Shown: one piece after another, positions 60,073 to 64,000 of the stretch
How the letters are laid out: each line of letters starts with the position of its first letter
Numbering within the stretch: position 1 is the stretch's first letter
From: DAOUMU01 sp034409055
GTDB lineage: Bacteria > Chloroflexota > Anaerolineae > 4572-78 > J111
Reading direction: 5' to 3'
DNA length: 64,000 nucleotides
NCBI GenBank assembly: GCA_034409055.1
Contig: DAOUMU010000508.1
Span: 7,743 to 71,742 of the forward strand
Notes under the pieces: generated by a model
Databases searched by the model: none
The model's input: only the letters and a program-made list of their open reading frames with translations
What the model was told of the DNA's origin: nothing
Program-made: the position numbers and the translations under genes

Positions 60073-61596
60073 TTGAAAAAATCGTTTGACGTTCTGATCC
60101 TATTTGTCCTGATAATCGCCCGGGTGCGCATCGACACCCTGGCTGATATGGTCCTGCCCCAACGCCACGCAGACGTGCGCCGCCTGGTGGAGGCGTGGTG
60201 GCCTCCGACCAGCCTGGATTTGCTGGCCGATTGGCTTTCTGATCCGGTCACGCTGATCCTGATCAGTACAGCTTTTGGGCTGACTGGGCTCTATTTTGTG
60301 GCCGATGCAGCCAGTAATTTTTGGGGTGAGCAGCGCGCCTACCAGTTCAAGCTGGGCTTAATTTACGCCATTATCATCGTCCTGATCTTTGGCAAAACGT
60401 TCCTACTCATCGGTCTACGCCATATCACCGGTCCGGCCGCCTACACGCACGACGGCGGTGTCATTCAAACCGAGCAGACCATCCAATACTTTCTGGCCGG
60501 TAAAAACCCATACCTCGAAGATTATCTTGACACGCCAATGGCCGAGTGGGGGATCGAGTACCGCACCGCTCTGTATCACTATCCCTACCTGCCGTGGACG
60601 TTTATCTTTTCAACCCCCTTTTATTTACTCAGCCAGGCAACGCTGGGCTGGTTTGACGAGCGATTTGTCTACCTGTTGCTCTTCGCCCTGACTTTGCTGC
60701 TGGCCCAATCTCTGGCTCAGACCCGGCTGGAAAAGTTACTGGCCGTGATGCTCATTGGTCTCAACCCTATCCTGGCCAGTGACATCATTTTTGGCCAGAA
60801 TGACTCTTTTGTTCTATGCTGGGTGGTGCTGGGATTATGGCTGCTGCGGTGGGGACAGCAATCCGGGCGAGAAAGGCCGGGGGCTTTGCTTGGCTCATTA
60901 GCCTACGGGCTGGCCTGCACCAGCAAATCAACGGCCTGGTTTTTGGCTCCGTTCTGGTTTCTCTTTCTGCTTCGCCACGAGTGGGGCGATGGTCTGATAC
61001 CGCCCAGGGAACGTTGGTTCGTGCTGGCTAAAAGGCTGCTGCAAAGGGCCTGGCCCCTGGCTGCGGTGATGGTCCTGGTCGTCGGTCCCTGGTTTGCCTG
61101 GAGTCCAGAGGCTATGTTTGACGACGTGTGGCGCTGGAGTGCCGGCACTGCCGAGCACACTTACCAAATTCGGGGCTGGGGCTTAAGCAATTTTATTCTG
61201 GCTTTTCAACTTGTGCCCGATCGGTTGGCCTACTGGCCTTTCTGGATCACCGAGGTAATCGTGGCCACACCGTTGCTCCTATTATTACTCTGGCGACAAA
61301 ACCGTTATAATACAATGGGCGGGATGTTGTACGGCTATGTTGCCTTACTCTTTGCCTTTTTCTATGCCTCTCGATTTTTGAACGAGAATTACCTGGGCTA
61401 TCTGGCCGCTTTTTTGGTATTGGCTCTGGTGACAGAGGAAAAAAATTCAATCTTGGAGGGAAAAATGCTAAACGAGAATGATGTTGCGCCTGATTTTGAA
61501 CTGCTGAATGATACAGGCAAACCGACAAAATTGTCCGATTTTAAGGGGAAACAAGTGCTGCTCTACTTCTTCCCCAAGGCGATGACCAGTGGTTGA
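60073..61596 (+). CDS. GT-C/GT87-like polytopic membrane protein, open in frame into the peroxiredoxin
   Basis: About 464 residues before the peroxiredoxin start, with some ten hydrophobic segments. THDGGVIQTEQTIQYFLAGK and the following YLEDYL resemble the lumenal acidic loop of GT-C glycosyltransferases (DUF2029/GT87-like); NFILAFQL and SRFLNENYLGYL lie in later segments. TTG start at 60073 with GAGG in the end of mgtE. There is no stop at the expected end: the frame runs on through LVTEEKNSILEGK into the peroxiredoxin ATG (61465) and ends at the UGA 61594-61596 unless that is read as selenocysteine. The product is therefore either a membrane-peroxiredoxin fusion or two overlapping translations. 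Confidence 0.8.
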   Translation: MKKSFDVLILFVLIIARVRIDTLADMVLPQRHADVRRLVEAWWPPTSLDLLADWLSDPVTLILISTAFGLTGLYFVADAASNFWGEQRAYQFKLGLIYAIIIVLIFGKTFLLIGLRHITGPAAYTHDGGVIQTEQTIQYFLAGKNPYLEDYLDTPMAEWGIEYRTALYHYPYLPWTFIFSTPFYLLSQATLGWFDERFVYLLLFALTLLLAQSLAQTRLEKLLAVMLIGLNPILASDIIFGQNDSFVLCWVVLGLWLLRWGQQSGRERPGALLGSLAYGLACTSKSTAWFLAPFWFLFLLRHEWGDGLIPPRERWFVLAKRLLQRAWPLAAVMVLVVGPWFAWSPEAMFDDVWRWSAGTAEHTYQIRGWGLSNFILAFQLVPDRLAYWPFWITEVIVATPLLLLLLWRQNRYNTMGGMLYGYVALLFAFFYASRFLNENYLGYLAAFLVLALVTEEKNSILEGKMLNENDVAPDFELLNDTGKPTKLSDFKGKQVLLYFFPKAMTSG

Positions 61597-61929
61597 ACGA
61601 CCCAGGCTCAGGGAATCCGTGATGATTTCTCGCAATATGAAGCGGCCGGGGTGGTGGTGATGGGAGTCAGTCCCGACTCGGTCAAGCGTCAAGCCAAATT
61701 TAAGGAAAAAGAGAAGCTACCCTTTATCCTGCTATCCGACGAAACTCATGAAGTTGCCGAAAAATATGGGGTGTGGGTCGAAAAATCAATGTACGGCAGA
61801 AAATTTTGGGGGGTCGAGCGGACGAGCTTTTTAATTGATCCCGAGGGCAGCATAGAGAGAATTTTCCGTAACGTCAAGCCTAAAACGCATAGCGAGCAGG
61901 TACTGTCAGTGATTACCGGGGCTGAATGA
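61465..61929 (+). CDS. Bcp-type peroxiredoxin, probable selenoprotein (UGA at residue 44)
   Basis: 154 residues if UGA 61594-61596 is selenocysteine. MLNENDVAPDFELLNDTGKP, LLYFFPKAMTSG-U-TTQAQGIRD and later GVSPDSVKRQAKF, KYGVWVEKSMYG and RTSFLIDPEG follow the Bcp/PrxQ family along its whole length. The UGA falls exactly at the peroxidatic Cys (Cys45 in E. coli Bcp), and the frame continues without shift to a TGA at 61929. The second Cys five residues on is Gln, so it would be a one-Cys (Sec) enzyme. GGAGGG lies four bases before the ATG. It would reduce peroxides using thioredoxin or glutathione-like donors. A point mutation Cys-to-stop is the alternative. Confidence 0.82.
61597..61630 (+). 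promoter_or_regulatory. Candidate bacterial SECIS hairpin after the in-frame UGA
   Basis: Downstream of the UGA, AGGCUCA can pair imperfectly with UGAUGAUUU around the loop GGGAAUCCG, placing GGG at bases 15-17 after the UGA. Bacterial SECIS elements have a G in the apical loop at roughly this distance. A smaller CCC/GGG hairpin is an alternative fold. Folding was done by eye only. Confidence 0.35.
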
Positions 61930-61939
61930 TGCCTGGAAA

Positions 61940-62010
61940 GTAGGGGCGAGGCAACTCGGAGAGTAGGTTGTTTGCTCCGATACCATCAATTCGAGTTGCC
62001 TCGCCCCTAC
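61940..62010. mobile_element. MITE family C, copy 2
   Basis: Perfect 19-base inverted repeat GTAGGGGCGAGGCAACTCG (61940-61958) and its complement (61992-62010), with a centre similar to 44596-44627. It lies 10 bases after the peroxiredoxin stop, the same placement as copy 1 after its gene. Confidence 0.8.
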
Positions 62011-62067
62011 CTCGCCCCGAATTATTGAGATGATACACAATGAGGAGAGATTGAGGGGGAAAGCGCG

Positions 62068-62769
62068 ATGAACGACACTTCGTCAAGCCCGGCCCAAGAA
62101 GTAGATTGGCGAGACACAGTTACCTGGTACACGTACGAAACAACGTTTACCAAGCTGGTAAAAGTTGTCGGGGGAATATTTTTTGGTTTACTGGCCGATG
62201 TTGAATGTGTGGGCCAGGATAACGTCCCGGCGAATGGCCCCTGCATTCTGGCCGCTAATCATATCAGTCTTTTTGACGTGATTTATATGGGGCTCCATCT
62301 GCCCCGCCACCCTCATTTTATGGCTAAAAGAGAGTTGTATAAAAATCCGGCCTTCGGCTGGATGTTTCGGCTATTCGGCGCATTTCCGGTTAATCGGGGG
62401 GAAAATGATGCCTGGGCTCTGCGTCAGGCGGGGCGAGTTTTAGCGGCTAACCAGATATTGTGCATGTTTCCCGAAGGGACACGCAGCGGCCGGCAGGCCC
62501 AACTGAAGCGAGGCAAAACAGGGACGGTAAGATTGGCCCTGGAGCACCGGGTCCCTGTGGTGCCGGTCGCTATTATCGGTACCCAAAATTTCCGCTATAG
62601 CTGGCCTCGCATCAACAAGGTCAGAATAGAGATTGGCCAACCTCTGGACCTGGAACCGATGGCCGGACCACCGCCCTACAAACAGGAAACGCTGCGAAAA
62701 CTGACCACTTTGCTGATGCAACAGATTGCGGTGATGTTGCCACCGGCTCATCGAGGTGTATATGCCTGA
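62068..62769 (+). CDS. plsC: 1-acyl-sn-glycerol-3-phosphate acyltransferase (PlsC-like)
   Basis: 233 residues. Acyltransferase block I ANHISLFD (HxxxxD), block II FRLFGAFPVNR, block III FPEGTRS and block IV region VPVVPVAIIG are all present. It makes phosphatidic acid from lysophosphatidate in membrane lipid synthesis. GGGGGAAAG precedes the ATG. It lies 57 bases beyond a MITE and has a convergent neighbour three bases after its stop. Confidence 0.93.
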   Translation: MNDTSSSPAQEVDWRDTVTWYTYETTFTKLVKVVGGIFFGLLADVECVGQDNVPANGPCILAANHISLFDVIYMGLHLPRHPHFMAKRELYKNPAFGWMFRLFGAFPVNRGENDAWALRQAGRVLAANQILCMFPEGTRSGRQAQLKRGKTGTVRLALEHRVPVVPVAIIGTQNFRYSWPRINKVRIEIGQPLDLEPMAGPPPYKQETLRKLTTLLMQQIAVMLPPAHRGVYA

Positions 62770-62771
62770 GC

Positions 62772-63491
62772 CTATGTTTTGGCTAACTTGGTACTCACCT
62801 CTTGGCGAATATCATTAAAGCTCGTTTCCAGGTGAGGATAGGCAAACCAAACCGTGCCCACCCCAAAAATGAAGCCGGTAACCGTGCGCAGCCACAAATT
62901 CGTCTGATGGGGGCCAAAGTATTGCAGGTAGATTAAAGCCAGCGGCCCAAAGGCGAAAAAGAGATAACTGTGCCAGGTTAGATAGTTTTGGCTGTGTAAG
63001 ATGGCGCTGGTAATGCCCATGGCCACCAGTCCGATGATCCAGAGGGTGGGCATGGTTGTAAATTGTAACCATTCACCGGCCATAGCCATCCCGGCATCCA
63101 GGGCAAGGGGTACCATGAAGAACACGTACCATCTTAGGGCCGGGGGCTTAAGCCGATGCCGGACAAAACTAAACAGAATTCCGCCCAGCAAAAGGGTGGC
63201 ATAAATGGACACATCTCTGTGACACAGAGCGACCTGCTCTCCGGCGATAAAATAAGCGCGAGAAGGTAACTGGTGACAGACGGCCTGATACAGGGTGTAA
63301 ATGGTATTGGCCGGGCCAGGATAGCCATAAGCCAGTAAAACGGGGGCTAAAAAAGGCAGACCGACATAAAGCAAGAAAAAGGTATTGGCCACAAGCAGCC
63401 AATGCTTTGACAGCCACAAAATCAGCCGATGAACTGCCAGCACCAAACTTCGGCTAACATTAGTCGTAGAATTCCGCGTTAGTTCCCTCAT
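62772..63491 (-). CDS. DUF2085 membrane protein
   Basis: 239 residues with five or six hydrophobic segments. AVCHQLPSRAYFIAGEQVALCHRDVSIY matches the DUF2085 hallmark CHQ..R...........LC.R...IY, with two cysteines and a His near the membrane. Function unknown in the family; the Cys/His set suggests metal binding. No strong ribosome site is seen. It converges with plsC, leaving two bases between them. Confidence 0.85.
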   Translation of the reverse strand: MRELTRNSTTNVSRSLVLAVHRLILWLSKHWLLVANTFFLLYVGLPFLAPVLLAYGYPGPANTIYTLYQAVCHQLPSRAYFIAGEQVALCHRDVSIYATLLLGGILFSFVRHRLKPPALRWYVFFMVPLALDAGMAMAGEWLQFTTMPTLWIIGLVAMGITSAILHSQNYLTWHSYLFFAFGPLALIYLQYFGPHQTNLWLRTVTGFIFGVGTVWFAYPHLETSFNDIRQEVSTKLAKT

Positions 63492-63518
63492 AAATCAGGA
63501 TCCCCCCTGTAAATCTCT

Positions 63519-63574
63519 CTCGTAGAGAGGGCATCCCTATGCCCGGCCCCCGCATGGGGGATGCGGGGCCTACG
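63519..63574. repeat. GC-rich hairpin between two minus-strand genes
   Basis: CTCTCTCGTAGAGAG and CATCCC...GGCCCCCGCATGGGGGATG-type arms can fold into hairpins. Outer AGGATCCCCCCTGT (about 63499) and ATCCCCTGTTAT (about 63580) look like direct repeats. Likely a decayed element or terminator after the glutaredoxin gene. Confidence 0.4.
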
Positions 63575-63597
63575 AAAAAATCCCCTGTTATATAAAT

Positions 63598-63843
63598 TTA
63601 GCGGACAAGGTAAGTTCTGACATCATCAAATGTAAAAGGCCAATTGAGTTCGGTTTCCAGGTCAGGTCTGGCAATGACCGGGATACGATCAGCATATTTG
63701 GCGATGATATCTTTATCATCGGCATGAATAATATCGACTACCTCAATTTCCAGCGGAATGTCAGAGGCTATCTCGCTCAATATCTGGTCAGCTTCTTCAC
63801 ACAAATGACAATTCGACTTGGTATAGAAGATTAATTTTGGCAT
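63598..63843 (-). CDS. Glutaredoxin-like protein (DUF836 type)
   Basis: 81 residues, thioredoxin fold: MPKLIFYTKSNCHLCEEA with the redox pair CxxC, and the cis-Pro motif DRIPVIA. It is a small thiol-disulfide protein of the cytoplasm and a possible electron donor, though nothing ties it to the peroxiredoxin 1.7 kb away. No ribosome site is visible: a MITE (63858-64000) begins 14 bases ahead of the ATG and has replaced the original upstream sequence. Confidence 0.88.
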   Translation of the reverse strand: MPKLIFYTKSNCHLCEEADQILSEIASDIPLEIEVVDIIHADDKDIIAKYADRIPVIARPDLETELNWPFTFDDVRTYLVR

Positions 63844-63857
63844 ACGTAAAGATTAAT

Positions 63858-64000
63858 GGGAGTTCCGAAATTTAAATCATCCCAAAACTTTCGGTGGCGT
63901 GAAGCGTAAAACGTGAAACGTGAGGATTTATGGCGTAAAAACATCACGTTTCACGCTTCACGTTTCACGGAGTTGGGACAATTATTTTTTCGGAACTACC
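63858..64000. mobile_element. MITE family D, copy 2, with heptamer palindrome inside
   Basis: Ends GGGAGTTCCGAAATTTAAAT (63858-63877) and, on the other strand, GGTAGTTCCGAAAAAATAAT (64000-63981) are inverted repeats and match the two ends of 28424-28694. Inside, GCGTAAAACGTGAAACGTGA (63904-63923) pairs with TCACGTTTCACGCTTCACG at 63944-63962. The element reaches the window's last base. Confidence 0.8.

Noticed and set aside
61590..61600. Frameshift between membrane protein and peroxiredoxin
   Set aside because: The peroxiredoxin reads in one frame before and after the UGA; no shift is needed, only readthrough at one codon.

Overview
The window looks like a piece of a Chloroflexota (Anaerolineae-like) chromosome. 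This is inference from the fused transaldolase/glucose-6-phosphate isomerase, the very large multi-PAS/GAF histidine kinases, secreted proteins ending in a YLPII-type tail, and the many small dispersed repeats. No rRNA, tRNA or CRISPR array was seen.

Layout. (1) 1-21.4 kb, all on the minus strand: a sensory cluster of six large histidine kinases. Two are hybrid kinases, each translationally coupled to a receiver-kinase. Two orphan solute-binding lipoproteins each lie directly upstream of a membrane kinase, with no ABC permease or ATPase gene. A MEDS-type sensor gene runs off the left edge. (2) 21.4-22.5 kb: gene-free, filled with miniature inverted-repeat elements. (3) 22.5-28.4 kb: a STAND-type NTPase with a membrane segment, long coiled coil and beta-propeller, then a secreted protein. 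(4) 28.8-38.4 kb, plus strand: a small membrane protein, SDR dehydrogenase, tal-pgi fusion, alpha/beta hydrolase, slipin, LysM/DUF4015 protein and CPBP protease, ending at a bidirectional terminator. (5) 38.5-44.4 kb, minus strand: infC-rpmI-rplT, then a tandemly duplicated [SulP-rhodanese transporter + class II FBPase] unit in which one transporter has collapsed to a remnant. (6) 44.7-55.3 kb: a metzincin-like membrane protein, a zinc-ribbon membrane protein, an ABC exporter operon, an SGNH-hydrolase-like protein, and a PD40 propeller joined to an M15-like peptidase domain. (7) 55.5-58.4 kb, minus strand: a hybrid kinase and a single-domain receiver. (8) 58.7-62.8 kb: mgtE, a GT-C-like membrane protein and, in the same reading frame, a Bcp-type peroxiredoxin whose catalytic cysteine codon is UGA (probable selenocysteine), then a PlsC acyltransferase. 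(9) 62.8-64 kb, minus strand: a DUF2085 membrane protein and a glutaredoxin-like protein.

Three things stand out. First is the probable selenoprotein peroxiredoxin, fused in frame to a membrane protein. Second is the GC-rich palindromic repeat (PPxPPxGGR-encoding) found in frame inside at least five genes, together with heptanucleotide arrays that enter kinase genes. Third is the binding-protein/kinase sensory cluster. Several MITE families are recognisable because two or more copies share terminal inverted repeats; one copy supplies the stop codon of a gene.
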